Counted from the stretch's first letter, positions 37,083-47,715 are shown. The stretch: 64,000 nt of DNA from Peiella sedimenti (GCF_030504955.1 NZ_JAUKTR010000003.1:310001-374000), one strand, 5' to 3'. Numbers and translations are program-made. Notes: generated by a model from the letters alone, not told the origin.

Positions 37083-37492
37083 ACGTCCCGATCGACGATC
37101 TCCATCCAGCGGTCCGGCCCCGTGAGGTCGGTGAAGCCGAACCGGCGATAGAGCCCGTGGGCGTCCGCCGTGGCCAGGTGGAAGCGGCGGAAACCCTGCA
37201 GATCCGGGTGCGCCTTGATGGCCGTCATCATCGTCCTGGACAGGCCCTGGCCGCGATGCGCCTCATCCACCCACACGTCGCACAGCCAGCCGAAGGTGGC
37301 CCGGTCGGTGACCACCCGGGCGAAGCCGGCCAGCTGGTCTTCCACATAAGCGCCGAAGCAGAGCGAATTCCTCGCCGCCCGCTCGAACGTCGGCCACGGG
37401 ATGCCCTTGGCCCAGTAGCTCTCCTCGCTGATCCAGCGCCATGCCGTGCGCAGATCGTCCTCGGTAAGATCGGTGCGAATGTCGGGCGTCAT
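37049..37492 (-). CDS. GNAT-family N-acetyltransferase
   Basis: A 147-residue acetyltransferase. Motif A is LCDVWVDEAHRGQGLSRTMM (about 84-103) with the RGQGLS acetyl-CoA loop; motif B is HLATADAHGLYRRFGF. The N-terminal YWAKGIPWPTFERAARNSLC is typical of YitI/AtsI-like GNATs. The start ATG 37492 has GGAGCC upstream, and a longer in-frame extension has no ribosome site. It overlaps the convergent nucleotidyltransferase gene by 34 bases. The substrate is unknown. Confidence 0.88.
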   Translation of the reverse strand: MTPDIRTDLTEDDLRTAWRWISEESYWAKGIPWPTFERAARNSLCFGAYVEDQLAGFARVVTDRATFGWLCDVWVDEAHRGQGLSRTMMTAIKAHPDLQGFRRFHLATADAHGLYRRFGFTDLTGPDRWMEIVDRDVYARDQARSTT

Positions 37493-37540
37493 GGCGGCTC
37501 CGGCTGGAAAGCCGCCACGGCCTAGCCTATCTGCCCAGCC

Positions 37541-38341
37541 ATGCGCCAGTGGACCATCGACGCCTTCACCTCCCAGCCCTTCCGGGGCAATCCGGCCTGT
37601 GTGGTCGAACCCTTCGAGGCCTGGCCGGACGAGGCTTGGATGCAGGCCCTGGCCATGGAGAACAACCAGGCTGAAACGGCCTTCCTGCTGAGGAGCGACA
37701 AGCCCGGTCGATACGGCCTGCGCTGGTTCACGCCGCTGCGCGAGGCGCCCCTGTGCGGACACGCCACCCTGGCGGCGGCGCACGCCCTATGGGCCGAGAT
37801 GGGCGAGACGTCGGACATGCTCAGCTTTCAGACTCTGTCCGGCGAGTTGAGGGTGCGCCGCTCGGGCGACGGCTACGAGATGGACTTCCCGGCCGATCCG
37901 CCGCGTCGCATCGAGCCGCCGCGGGGCCTGGCCGAGGCCCTGGGCGTGGAGCCGGTGGAGGTGTGGGCCGGCGCCTATCTGATCGCCGTCCTGCCTGACG
38001 AGACCGCCGTGCGCGCCGCCGCGCCGGGGGGTGAGGCTCTCATGCGAATGGACAGGGGCCCCTGGGAGCACGGCAGCGTGGTCGTGGCGGCCCAGGGTCA
38101 GAATTTCGATGTGGTCAGCCGCTTCTTCGCGCCCGGCTTCGGCATCCCGGAAGATCCGGTGACCGGCTCGGCCCACTGCATCCTGGCGCCCCTGTTCGCT
38201 GAGAAGCTGGGCAAGACCACCCTCAGTTGCCATCAGGCCTATCCTGGCCGTGGCGGCGAGGTGGAGTGCGAGCTGGCGGGAGACCGCGTCCTGTTGCGGG
38301 GCCGCGCGGTGACCGTCATCGAGGCCCGCCTGCGCGCATGA
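37541..38341 (+). CDS. PhzF-family isomerase/epimerase
   Basis: A 266-residue protein with the diaminopimelate epimerase-like duplicated fold. The N-terminal [17 protein letters not shown] and the catalytic Glu in [12 protein letters not shown] are clear. The second half has [19 protein letters not shown], with the conserved DPVTGSAH. PhzF isomerises a phenazine precursor in Pseudomonas, but most homologues, like this stand-alone gene with no phenazine neighbours, have unknown substrates. Confidence 0.9.
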   Translation: MRQWTIDAFTSQPFRGNPACVVEPFEAWPDEAWMQALAMENNQAETAFLLRSDKPGRYGLRWFTPLREAPLCGHATLAAAHALWAEMGETSDMLSFQTLSGELRVRRSGDGYEMDFPADPPRRIEPPRGLAEALGVEPVEVWAGAYLIAVLPDETAVRAAAPGGEALMRMDRGPWEHGSVVVAAQGQNFDVVSRFFAPGFGIPEDPVTGSAHCILAPLFAEKLGKTTLSCHQAYPGRGGEVECELAGDRVLLRGRAVTVIEARLRA

Positions 38342-38374
38342 AAAAGGGCGCGAACCCTTGTCGAGTCCGCGCCC
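38341..38374 (-). terminator. Terminator for the small exported protein gene (overlaps phzF end)
   Basis: Arms GGGCGCG (38346-38352) and CGCGCCC (38368-38374). Read leftward the stem is followed by TTTTT (38341-38345), a good intrinsic terminator for the gene ending at 38407. Rightward there is no T-run. Confidence 0.7.
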
Positions 38375-38406
38375 AGTCTTCCAGGAGTCGTAAGCCGTAA
38401 GCAGGC

Positions 38407-38841
38407 TTACCAACCGCGGCCGTAGCCGCGGTAGCGGTCGCCGTCGCGGCGCTCATAGCGGATGCGCTGCGCCAGACGGTCGAAGCGGTAGTCCAGGTCC
38501 GCCCGCTCGCGGTAGTCCAGACCACGGCCCGTGCGGCGATAGCGCGCCTCGAGCATGGCGATCTGGCGGAACTCGGCGCGCAGGCGATAGGCTTCCTGGC
38601 GCGTGATCTGGCCGTTGCGGATGCCCTGGTCGATGCGGCGGTCCAGCTGGGCCTGACGCTGGTTGATGTTCACCCAGTCGCGATCGTACCCGCGGTCATA
38701 GTCGCGATGATAGCCGCGATGGCCGTAGCCGTAGCCGGGATTGCCCACCGAGATGGAGAAGCCGACCGAGCTTTGCGCCAGGGCCGGGGCGGCCATACCA
38801 ACAGCGGCGGCCGCCAGAACGGGGATCAGAACCTTTTTCAT
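38407..38841 (-). CDS. Exported Gly/Tyr/Arg-rich protein of unknown function
   Basis: 144 residues. The signal peptide MKKVLIPVLAAAAVGMAAPALAQ is cleaved after about residue 23. A Gly/Tyr/His-rich stretch follows (GNPGYGYGHRGYHRDYDRGY). The rest is a helical region (QAQLDRRIDQGIRNGQITRQ, then EAYRLRAEFRQIAMLEARYR) and an Arg/Gly-rich tail. The helical region resembles the spheroplast-protein/CpxP-like periplasmic helical repeats, but I do not assign it. AAAGGA precedes the ATG, and a terminator follows. The same reading frame stays open far upstream through serC on the other strand, but that part is a GC shadow. Confidence 0.8.
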   Translation of the reverse strand: MKKVLIPVLAAAAVGMAAPALAQSSVGFSISVGNPGYGYGHRGYHRDYDRGYDRDWVNINQRQAQLDRRIDQGIRNGQITRQEAYRLRAEFRQIAMLEARYRRTGRGLDYRERADLDYRFDRLAQRIRYERRDGDRYRGYGRGW

Positions 38842-38991
38842 CGGTCTTTGTCCTTTCGGTTCGGCGTCGCCGGACCATCCGGCGGCGTCATGGGATGCAG
38901 ATAACCACCCCGCGCCTGAGCCTGATCTGAACGGCGCGTTTAAGGTTCGGTTCATCTTGAGACGGCGCTCGGCAAGGCGCAGAAGGGCCCC

Positions 38992-40173
38992 ATGAGCCTC
39001 TCCAAACCCAATGCGCGGCCCGATCGGCCCTGGTTCAGCAGCGGTCCCACGGCCAAGCCGCTTGGGTGGAGCCCCGAGGCCCTGTCGACCGCCCTTATCG
39101 GCCGCACCAGCCGCGCCGAGCCGGTCAATGCGCGCTTCCGCGAGGCTCTGGCGCTCACCCGGGAAGTGCTGGAAATACCGGCGGATTACCGCCTGGCGTT
39201 CGTGCCCGGCTCGGACACGGGCGCGTTCGAGGCGGCCCTGTGGAACCTGCTGGGGCCGCGCCCGATCGAGGTGATCGCCTTCGAGGCCTTCGGAAACATC
39301 TGGGCCGAGGACGTGACCGATCAGCTGGGCCTGAAGGCCAGGGTGCGCCGCGCGGCTTTCGGCGGCTTTCCTGATGTCAGCGGCGTCGATCCCGAGGCGG
39401 ACATCGTCTTCACCTGGAACGGCACCACCTCGGGCGTGCGTGTGCCGAACGTGGATTTCATCCCCGAGGAACGCGGGGGCCTGACCTTCTGCGACGCCAC
39501 CTCGGCCGCCTTCGCCATGCCGTTGGACTGGGACAGGCTGGACGCCACCACCTTCTCCTTCCAGAAGGCCCTGGGCGGCGAGGCGGGCCTGGGCGTCCTG
39601 GTCCTGTCGCCCCGCGCGGTCCAGCGGCTGGAGGCGGGACGGCAGCGCCCCATTCCAAAGGCCCATCGTCTGACCACCGCCGATGGCCGACTGGACGAGG
39701 CCATATTCGAGGGAATCGTGACCAACACCTCGTCCTTCCTGACCCTGGAGGATTGGGTCTGGGCGCTGAACTGGTGCCGCCAGGCGGGGGGACTGCGCGA
39801 GATGATCGCCCGCACCAACCGCAACGCGGCGGCTCTGGGCGCCTGGGTGCAGGCCAGCCGCTGGGCCGCCTATCTGCCCGATGATCCGGCGGTGCGCTCG
39901 ACCACCTCCATCTGCCTGAAGATCACCGAGCCGCGCGTGGCGGGGCTGAGCGAAGCCGAGCGGCATGCCTTCGTGCGCGAAATGACGGCCCTGCTGGAGG
40001 CCGAGGGGGCCGCCTTTGATGTGGGTTCCCACCGCGCCGCGCCCGCGGGTCTGCGCATCTGGTGCGGGCCGACCGTGGAGACGACCGACGTCGAGGCGCT
40101 GGGGTCCTGGCTGGACTGGGCCTTCCATACGGCCCTGGAAGCGCGGCTTTCGCGAACCGGCCAATCGGTCTAA
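38992..40173 (+). CDS. serC: Phosphoserine aminotransferase (alphaproteobacterial type)
   Basis: A 393-residue PLP enzyme converting 3-phosphohydroxypyruvate to phosphoserine in serine synthesis. WFSSGPTAKPLGWSPEAL at the N-terminus, FVPGSDTGAFEAALWNLLG, and the PLP-lysine segment TFSFQKALGGEAGLG (Lys near 191) identify it. The serA gene, often next to serC, is not in the window; a lipid A deacylase gene follows instead. Start ATG 38992 has AAGGGCCCC upstream. Confidence 0.92.
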   Translation: MSLSKPNARPDRPWFSSGPTAKPLGWSPEALSTALIGRTSRAEPVNARFREALALTREVLEIPADYRLAFVPGSDTGAFEAALWNLLGPRPIEVIAFEAFGNIWAEDVTDQLGLKARVRRAAFGGFPDVSGVDPEADIVFTWNGTTSGVRVPNVDFIPEERGGLTFCDATSAAFAMPLDWDRLDATTFSFQKALGGEAGLGVLVLSPRAVQRLEAGRQRPIPKAHRLTTADGRLDEAIFEGIVTNTSSFLTLEDWVWALNWCRQAGGLREMIARTNRNAAALGAWVQASRWAAYLPDDPAVRSTTSICLKITEPRVAGLSEAERHAFVREMTALLEAEGAAFDVGSHRAAPAGLRIWCGPTVETTDVEALGSWLDWAFHTALEARLSRTGQSV

Positions 40174-40208
40174 GGGTCGCACGTTCAGATCAAGCGGAGG
40201 GGTGTCCC

Positions 40209-40829
40209 TTGAAGCATGCAGTCGTTTCGGCCGCCGCGGCGGCCTTGGCCATGGGTGCGGCGGGGGCCGCCGCCGCCAGCGAGGGCTGGGTCGGCGTCTA
40301 TGCCCACGACGTCACCTTCGTCGGCGAGACCTTGGGCCTGGGCGCGGCCGGCAAGGAAGGCGGCGCCAACATCCACCTTGGCTGGCGCTCCGAGCGCCTG
40401 GACAACGCCCCTGACTGGATGGGCGGACCCCGCGTGCACGCCTTCATCTCGGCCAACACCGAAGGCGACACCTCCTACGCAGCCGTCGGCCTGAACTGGC
40501 ATGTGCCGCTGGGCGACAGCGGGACCTGGTATTTGCGCCCCGGCTTCGGCCTGGCCTATCATGACGGCTGGGACGAGTTCCCCGACTGGAACGAGGCCGG
40601 CATCACCACCGAGGAACGCGACCGCCGCATCGCCCTGCGCAGCGAGCGCATCGAGTTCGGCTCCAAGGTGCTGTTCGAACCCGAACTGGCCTTCGGCGCC
40701 CGTCTGTCTGAAAACACCTCGATCGAGCTGTCCTACGTTCACCTGTCCAACGGCCAGATCTTCGCCCAGGGCAAGAACCAGGGCCTGGACGAGGTCGGTA
40801 TTCGTCTGGTGCACCGCTTCGGCCGCTGA
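40209..40829 (+). CDS. pagL: PagL-type lipid A 3-O-deacylase
   Basis: A 206-residue outer-membrane beta-barrel enzyme that removes the 3-O acyl chain of lipid A. The signal peptide ends near GAAAASEG. The active-site segment LSYVHLSNGQIFAQGKNQG contains the His-Ser pair and Asn characteristic of PagL, followed by GLDEVGIRLVHRF with a C-terminal Phe-type ending. The start is TTG at 40209, with GGAGGGG eight bases upstream; the reading frame is open upstream without a ribosome site. It sits between serC and purA with no LPS genes nearby. Confidence 0.85.
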   Translation: MKHAVVSAAAAALAMGAAGAAAASEGWVGVYAHDVTFVGETLGLGAAGKEGGANIHLGWRSERLDNAPDWMGGPRVHAFISANTEGDTSYAAVGLNWHVPLGDSGTWYLRPGFGLAYHDGWDEFPDWNEAGITTEERDRRIALRSERIEFGSKVLFEPELAFGARLSENTSIELSYVHLSNGQIFAQGKNQGLDEVGIRLVHRFGR

Positions 40830-40859
40830 GCGGCCTAGTTACGCCTTCGGAGCTTTGAT

Positions 40860-42149
<1,290 letters not shown>

Positions 42150-42222
42150 AGCTTCGCCGCAGGCTCAAGGGCCTGTTTACCGCCTGCGTTTAGGCTGACG
42201 GCCTCCCTGTGAGGTCTTGCCC

Positions 42223-43059
42223 GTGTTCGCCGCCGATCCACGCCTGTTGCAGAAGTTCGCTCCCGTCACCCGAAGGGTGCTGGTGGTCGATCCCAACCCC
42301 CAGGTCTGCCGTCTGATCGCGGACCTGATGAAGGGGCTGGGCACGCGCGAGGCCGTCTTCGAGCAGGACGAACGGCGGGCGCTGGACCTCGCGCGCGACT
42401 TCGAGCCGACCCTCATCTTCACCGAGTACGCGGGCCCCCGCCTGCGCGGCGAGATGTTCACCCAGAAGCTTCGCCGCTCGAACCTGGCCTGTCGCAAGGC
42501 GCCCGTAATCATGGTCACGGCCGAGGCCACCGCCACCAGCATCAAGGCCGCGCGGGATTCCGGCGTGCACGAGTTCCTGAGAAAGCCCTTCACGGCGGGC
42601 GACCTGCTGAAGCGCATCGAGGCGGTCACGCTGAAGGACCGCAACTGGATCGAGGCGGTGGGCTATGTCGGTCCGGACCGGCGTCGCTTCAACTCGGCCG
42701 AGTTCAAGGGCGCGGGCAAACGCAAGACCGACGCCGCCACGACGCCGGGGGGCATGACCGACGCGGCCCAGGCGCGCCTGACGGCGGTGGAGCAGCCGTG
42801 CCGCATCCTGCGGGCGGCCCTGGATCAGTTCGACCGCGATCCCAACCAGGCGCTGCGGGCCATGCGCGAGCAGGCCCAGCAGCTGAAGGCCTGGGCCCTC
42901 AGCGCCGGCGAGGCGCGCGCGGCGGTTTCCGTCGCCGGCCTGGAGGTGGCGCTGACCAATCCCCAGGCCACCAAGATGAGCCTGACCGCGCCGGTGACCA
43001 AGGTTCTGGATCTGCTTTATCCGCAAGACGCGGCCGCGCCCCAGCAGCGGGCGGTTTAG
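42223..43059 (+). CDS. Receiver-domain protein with Glu at the phospho-acceptor position
   Basis: 278 residues. A CheY-like receiver spans about 17-135: VLVVDPNPQVCRLIADLMKG, LIFTEYAGPRLRGEMFTQKL, IMVTAEATATSIKAARDSG and HEFLRKPFTAGDLLKRI. The acidic-pocket Asp23, the Thr99 and Lys121 are kept, but the phospho-acceptor Asp is Glu68 (FTEYAGP). The C-terminal half is a helical domain without DNA-binding or enzymatic motifs. The GTG start at 42223 has GAGG eight bases upstream; TTG 42217 is too close to it. Glu could mimic the phosphorylated state, making this a constitutive adaptor. No histidine kinase is nearby. Confidence 0.8.
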   Translation: MFAADPRLLQKFAPVTRRVLVVDPNPQVCRLIADLMKGLGTREAVFEQDERRALDLARDFEPTLIFTEYAGPRLRGEMFTQKLRRSNLACRKAPVIMVTAEATATSIKAARDSGVHEFLRKPFTAGDLLKRIEAVTLKDRNWIEAVGYVGPDRRRFNSAEFKGAGKRKTDAATTPGGMTDAAQARLTAVEQPCRILRAALDQFDRDPNQALRAMREQAQQLKAWALSAGEARAAVSVAGLEVALTNPQATKMSLTAPVTKVLDLLYPQDAAAPQQRAV

Positions 43060-43126
43060 GCCTCCGGGATCGTCCTTAACTGACCTCTCTTGAAGCTTGG
43101 CTAGTCTGCTCTCGGGAGAAAGCAGC

Positions 43127-44590
43127 ATGCTCGTAGTCGCCATGGCGCTCGCCCTTTCGTCGGCGCAGGTCGCTGAACCCACGAACTGGCGCGCGGCCTA
43201 TCTGCGGGATCTGGCGTTCGCGCGGGCGCAGATCGAAGCCAACCACCCCGGTCCCGTCGATCCCGAAAACCCTGCATTTACGGCGCGTTTCGACACCGCC
43301 TACGCTGAGGCTGAGGCCCTGCCAGTTCGGGACTACCCGGGCTACGCTTTTGGATTGAACCGTTTCGTCCTGGCGCTGGGCGACACACACACCGTCTTTG
43401 TGCCGGACTACAATCGTCTGCATGCGCGCTGGGCCGGTGTGGTCGTGGCGGGCGGTGATGACGTGGCGCCGGTGGTCGTGGACCGCGAGGGCGAAGATGC
43501 GCCGCCGCTGGGCGCGCGGCTTATCGGCTGTGACGGCGTGAGCGCTCAGGACATGGCGGCCGAGACCCTGTCGTGGATGGGGCATGCGGGCAAACACTTC
43601 GACCGTCGCATGGCTGTGACCTGGACCCTGGTGGACACGGGCAATCCATTCCGCGCGCCGCCCCGCGTCTGTCAGTTCGAGACGGACGGCCAGGCGCTAA
43701 GCTATCAGATGCGCTGGCGGGACTACGGCGCCGACACTTTCACCCGCCTCTATGGGCCGATCGGCATCCAGCCGGCGGTCACGGGCATCGAGGAAATCGC
43801 GCCGGGCGTGTTCTGGATCGGCCTGCCGACCTTCAGTCCGGGCGGACAGGAGCGGCAGGCGTTGCTGGCCCTTGTCGCCGAGATCGAGACGCGGGCTGAT
43901 GAGCTGCGTCAGGCCCGGCTGATCGTGTTCGATGTGCGTGGCAACGGCGGCGGCTCGACCTCCTGGGGTGCGCGCATCGTCCAAGCCCTGTGGCCCGCCT
44001 CGCCGGAGGATGCGGTGACCCCGTCTTCCGCCGTCGATTGGCGCGCCTCCTCGGACAATCTGGCCTTCATCCGCACGGCACGTGAGGAGATGCAGTCCGC
44101 CGGTGGTCAGGATGAGGTGGTGCGCTTCCTCACCGCCGTGGAGACGGGGATCGCCGAAAGCCTGGAAGCGGGCCGGCCCTACTGGCGGCAGGGTCCGGCC
44201 GAGACGGGGCCATCGGGCGGCTTGACGATGCGCCGTCCTCGCGGCCCCGGGGCCTTCCCAGCGCGCGTGGCCTTTCTCAGCGACGACCGGTGCGCAAGCG
44301 CCTGCCTGGGTTTTGCCGACCGTATCCTAACTCGCCCCGGTGTGACGCACCTGGGCATGACGACCTCTGGCGACAATCTCTACATCGAGAAACGCAGCGA
44401 CGTGATCTTGCCTGCCGGCGGAGCGCGCCTGGAACATTCCATGAAAGTCTATCGCGGTCGCGCCCGTGGCGACATGGAGGCATACACTCCCGATATCGCC
44501 TACACGGGCGCTTGGGATCACCCACGGTTGAGGGCTTGGGTCTTGAGCCTGCTGGAGGAAGGGCGGCTGGACTCTCCGGCCGCCCCCTAA
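43127..44590 (+). CDS. S41-family (C-terminal processing type) peptidase-like protein
   Basis: A 487-residue exported protein. The signal peptide runs to about residue 16 (MLVVAMALALSSAQVAEP). A helical N-terminal domain is followed by the S41/ClpP-like fold: GVFWIGLPTFSPGG, LIVFDVRGNGGGSTSWGARI and the nucleophile region VAFLSDDRCASACLGFADRI, where Ser in CASAC takes the place of the usual TaSA nucleophile. The flanking cysteines may form a disulfide. No PDZ domain is obvious. Its stop codon overlaps the convergent rpoH stop by two bases. The substrate is unknown. Confidence 0.82.
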   Translation: MLVVAMALALSSAQVAEPTNWRAAYLRDLAFARAQIEANHPGPVDPENPAFTARFDTAYAEAEALPVRDYPGYAFGLNRFVLALGDTHTVFVPDYNRLHARWAGVVVAGGDDVAPVVVDREGEDAPPLGARLIGCDGVSAQDMAAETLSWMGHAGKHFDRRMAVTWTLVDTGNPFRAPPRVCQFETDGQALSYQMRWRDYGADTFTRLYGPIGIQPAVTGIEEIAPGVFWIGLPTFSPGGQERQALLALVAEIETRADELRQARLIVFDVRGNGGGSTSWGARIVQALWPASPEDAVTPSSAVDWRASSDNLAFIRTAREEMQSAGGQDEVVRFLTAVETGIAESLEAGRPYWRQGPAETGPSGGLTMRRPRGPGAFPARVAFLSDDRCASACLGFADRILTRPGVTHLGMTTSGDNLYIEKRSDVILPAGGARLEHSMKVYRGRARGDMEAYTPDIAYTGAWDHPRLRAWVLSLLEEGRLDSPAAP

Positions 44591-45492
44591 ACGCCCGCGC
44601 CGTCGCCGCTATCGAGATTGCGCTCGCGGGCGGCGGCGCGCATCGCCTTCTGCAGCTTTTCGAAGGCGCGCACCTCGATCTGGCGCACGCGCTCGCGGCT
44701 GACGCCGTACTGGCTGGCCAGCTCTTCGAGGGTCTTGGGCTCCTCGGTCAGCCGCCGCTCGGTCAGGATGTGCTTCTCGCGATCGGTCAGCTCCTCCATG
44801 GCCTCCTGGAGCAGGCTCATGCGCAGGCTGAACTCTTCGCTCTCGGCCAGCTGGGTCTCCTGCGAGACGGCGTTGTCGTCGGCCAGCCAGTCCTGCCATT
44901 CGCTTTCGCCGTCCGCGCGCAGCGGCGCGTTCAGCGAGGCGTCGCCGCCGCCGGACAGGCGGCGATTCATGCTGATGACCTCTTCGTTGGTCACGCCCAG
45001 GCGCGTGGCGATATGCTCGACGTTCTCGGGCCGCAGGTCGCCCTCTTCCAGGGCGCTGATCTCGCTCTTGGCCTTGCGCAGGTTGAAGAACAGCTTCTTC
45101 TGCGCGGCGGTCGTGCCCATCTTCACCAGCGACCAGCTGCGCAGGATGTATTCCTGGATCGAGGCTCTGATCCACCACATGGCGTAGGTGGCCAGGCGGA
45201 AGCCCTTGTCCGGGTCGAACTTCTTGACCGACTGCATCAGGCCCACATTGCCCTCGGAGATCACTTCCCCGATCGGCAGGCCATAGCCGCGATAGCCCAT
45301 GGCGATCTTGGCCACGAGCCGCAGGTGGCTGGTGACCATCTTGTGGGCGGCGTCGGTGTCCTGATGCTCGATCCAGCGCTTGGCGAGCATGTACTCCTCG
45401 TCCTTGGAGAGCATCGGGAACTTGCGGATTTCCGTCAGGTACCTGGACAGGCCCTGTTCCGGCGACATGGCGATCAGCGAATTGGAAGCCAT
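44587..45492 (-). CDS. rpoH: RNA polymerase sigma-32 factor RpoH
   Basis: A 301-residue heat-shock sigma factor. Region 2 contains HLRLVAKIAMGYRGYGLPIG and the -10-melting segment FRLATYAMWWIRASIQEYIL. The RpoH box is QKKLFFNLRKAKSEI (about 131-145), specific to sigma-32. Region 4.2 has TLEELASQYGVSRERVRQIE. The start is ATG 45492 (MASNSL); an in-frame GTG further up is less likely. The 216-base upstream region includes a possible hairpin GGGTG-N7-CACCC (45585-45601) but no sigma-32 promoter I could call. It is next to the rluD region, as in related genomes, with an S9 peptidase between. Confidence 0.97.
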   Translation of the reverse strand: MASNSLIAMSPEQGLSRYLTEIRKFPMLSKDEEYMLAKRWIEHQDTDAAHKMVTSHLRLVAKIAMGYRGYGLPIGEVISEGNVGLMQSVKKFDPDKGFRLATYAMWWIRASIQEYILRSWSLVKMGTTAAQKKLFFNLRKAKSEISALEEGDLRPENVEHIATRLGVTNEEVISMNRRLSGGGDASLNAPLRADGESEWQDWLADDNAVSQETQLAESEEFSLRMSLLQEAMEELTDREKHILTERRLTEEPKTLEELASQYGVSRERVRQIEVRAFEKLQKAMRAAARERNLDSGDGAGV

Positions 45493-45708
45493 CTGGCCTT
45501 CCCCCTTCCTCAACTAGCGAGCGGGCGCTTCAGCGGCGCGGCCCCTATGCTCAGGCGACCGGCCCATGGCCCCTCAACCGGATAGCTGGGTGTTGGTTGC
45601 ACCCATGAAAAGACCCCGCGGCCAAGCTTTCGCGAAAAAATCGTCGCCGTGGACCTGGAGCGAATATGCGCGCAGGTCCGTCCTTTTTCAAGACGAACGA
45701 TAGGGCGG

Positions 45709-47715
45709 TCAGTTCGCGGGCAGATGCTGGTTCAGGAAGGCTTCGACCTCGCGCAGCATGGTCCGCTCGTTGGCCGTGTACCAGCCCGAGTGCCCCTCGT
45801 TCTCGAACTTGATCAGCCGAACGTTCTTGCGCGCCCCGCGAAGCGCCGCATCCATGTCCCGCGACTGCTCGAAGGGCACGATGGGGTCCTGGTCGCCATG
45901 GAACATCAGCACCGGCGCCTGGAAGTCGGCCACCCGCCGGATCGGCGAGGTCTCGTCCAGATATTCGGCGTCCGTCTCGGGGTGGCCCTGGTTGCGCAGC
46001 CAGTAGCGGTAGCGGCGCGACTCGGCGCCCGCCGTGGACCGCTCCCAGCGCATGATGGCGCGCTGATCGCTGACGCCGGCGATGGAGATGATGCAGCGGT
46101 AGCGGTCTCCCGTAGAGGCGCCGGCCCACAGGGCCACGTAGCCGCCATAGCTGGCTCCCATCATGCACATGCGGCCGCCGTCGACGCGGCCGGCGTTGAT
46201 CAGGCTCTGCACGCCATCCTCCACGTCGGACTGCATCAGCCGCCCCCACTGGCGGTCGCCGGCGTGCTCGAAGGCCGCGCCAAAGCCCTTTGAGCCGCGG
46301 AAGTTGGGCTGGAACACCGCGTAGCCCCGCGTGGCCAGGAACTGGACCCACGGACTGTAATCCATGGAGTCCCGCACCGCCGGTCCCCCGTGAGGCAGCA
46401 CGACCAGGGGCGGGGCCGAGCCGTCGGCGCGGGGCGCGGGCAGGGTGAGATAGCCGTGAAGCTGGGTCCCGTCCGCCGCCGTGTAGTCAACGCGCTCGGC
46501 AGGCCGCAGGCCCACATCCACCAGATCGGCATAGATGGGGCCCAGGTCGGTCATCGAGCGGGCCTGAGTGTCGAACAGATAATAGCCGCCAGGGTCGTCC
46601 GAGCCTGAGACGTGCAGCAGCCAGGCCTGGCCGTCGGCCGACCGATCCTGCACCCGAACGCTTGAGCGTCCCTCGAACACCCCTTCCACGGCGGCGCGCA
46701 GCGCCTGGCGCGCCGGGTCGAGGTACTCGCAGCGGAACACGTCGGCCACATAGCAGCCGGCCTCGAGCTCGCCCGTGCGCGGGTTGATCACGGCGCTGGC
46801 GGCGTCGTAGCGCTCGTGGCGCCAGACCGGCGCGCCCAGGGTGCGCGTGCGGAAGTCGTAGATGTGCACCGCCTGCACATCGAGCCCCGAGTTGGCGTGC
46901 TCCGGCGGAACGACGACATAGACCTGGCCGCTCTCCGGCGCGGGTCCGATGATCTCCATCTCCGCCCCGCCCGACATGGAATCGAAGCTGACGTCAGCGA
47001 CCCGCTGCCAGCCGCCCTCGGGCAGGCGAGCCTCCAGATAGCGCTCGCGGCTGGACAGGGCGCCGCGCACATAGCGGGCGATCACCTGGCCGTGGCGGTC
47101 CGTGACATAGCCCAGCACGGAGCGGTCGCCGTCCAGAACCGGCGTCCCCTGGCCCGTGCGGATGTTCAGGCGGACCACGTCGGCGTTATCCGCCGCGTCG
47201 CGCACCACCACCAGGACATGGTCCGGGTCGTTGGGCAGGAAGTCGATCACCTCGCCGGGGAAGCGACTGCGCGACTGGGTGCCGCGCAGCTCCACGCGCT
47301 CGGATCCGTCCGGATTCATGGCGAAGGTCGCTACGCTGGCGCGATAGCCGGTGACGTTGTCCTGCACCGTGGGCCCGTCGCGGGTCAGCTCAAGCATCTG
47401 CACCGAGGCCAGCAGGCGGTCGCCGTCCTTCCAGCCGATCCAGCGGATGGAGGTGCCTCCGAAAACCTGGGTCGCGCGCGCCGAGATCAGGCCACGCTCC
47501 TGCCCCGTCTGCAGGTCCTTCACCGCCAGGAAGTGGGCCGCCCCCTGCCGCCGCAGATAGGCGACGTAGCGGCCCGAGGGCGACAGGGTCGCGCTGGTCA
47601 GGACCGGAACATCGGTCAGGGTGTCGATCGGCACGGGGGTGCGCGCCAGTGCGGGCGGCGCCGCCCCAAAGGCCAGGACAGCCACGACCACTGCGCGTAC
47701 GGCGTTCTTCCACAT
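45709..47715 (-). CDS. S9-family prolyl oligopeptidase/acylaminoacyl peptidase
   Basis: A 668-residue periplasmic peptidase. The signal peptide ends near PPALART. The N-terminal half is a beta-propeller built from repeats such as LSPSGRYVAYLRR and FAMNPDGSERVEL. The C-terminal alpha/beta-hydrolase has LHGYLTLPAP, oxyanion LPHGGPAVRDS, nucleophile MMGASYGGYVALWAG, Asp in FHGDQDPIVPFEQS and His in ENEGHSGWYTANE. It cleaves short peptides. It lies between rluD and rpoH on the same strand, with separate gaps on both sides, so it may be independently transcribed. Confidence 0.93.
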   Translation of the reverse strand: MWKNAVRAVVVAVLAFGAAPPALARTPVPIDTLTDVPVLTSATLSPSGRYVAYLRRQGAAHFLAVKDLQTGQERGLISARATQVFGGTSIRWIGWKDGDRLLASVQMLELTRDGPTVQDNVTGYRASVATFAMNPDGSERVELRGTQSRSRFPGEVIDFLPNDPDHVLVVVRDAADNADVVRLNIRTGQGTPVLDGDRSVLGYVTDRHGQVIARYVRGALSSRERYLEARLPEGGWQRVADVSFDSMSGGAEMEIIGPAPESGQVYVVVPPEHANSGLDVQAVHIYDFRTRTLGAPVWRHERYDAASAVINPRTGELEAGCYVADVFRCEYLDPARQALRAAVEGVFEGRSSVRVQDRSADGQAWLLHVSGSDDPGGYYLFDTQARSMTDLGPIYADLVDVGLRPAERVDYTAADGTQLHGYLTLPAPRADGSAPPLVVLPHGGPAVRDSMDYSPWVQFLATRGYAVFQPNFRGSKGFGAAFEHAGDRQWGRLMQSDVEDGVQSLINAGRVDGGRMCMMGASYGGYVALWAGASTGDRYRCIISIAGVSDQRAIMRWERSTAGAESRRYRYWLRNQGHPETDAEYLDETSPIRRVADFQAPVLMFHGDQDPIVPFEQSRDMDAALRGARKNVRLIKFENEGHSGWYTANERTMLREVEAFLNQHLPAN

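Noticed and set aside
38842..40182. Long antisense frame upstream of the small exported protein, through serC
   Set aside because: The real gene starts at 38841, where the ribosome site and signal peptide are. The rest is a serC shadow.
45493..45708. Sigma-32 promoter or RNA thermometer upstream of rpoH
   Set aside because: A hairpin and CTTG-like pieces exist, but spacing and -10 do not fit a consensus well enough to call.
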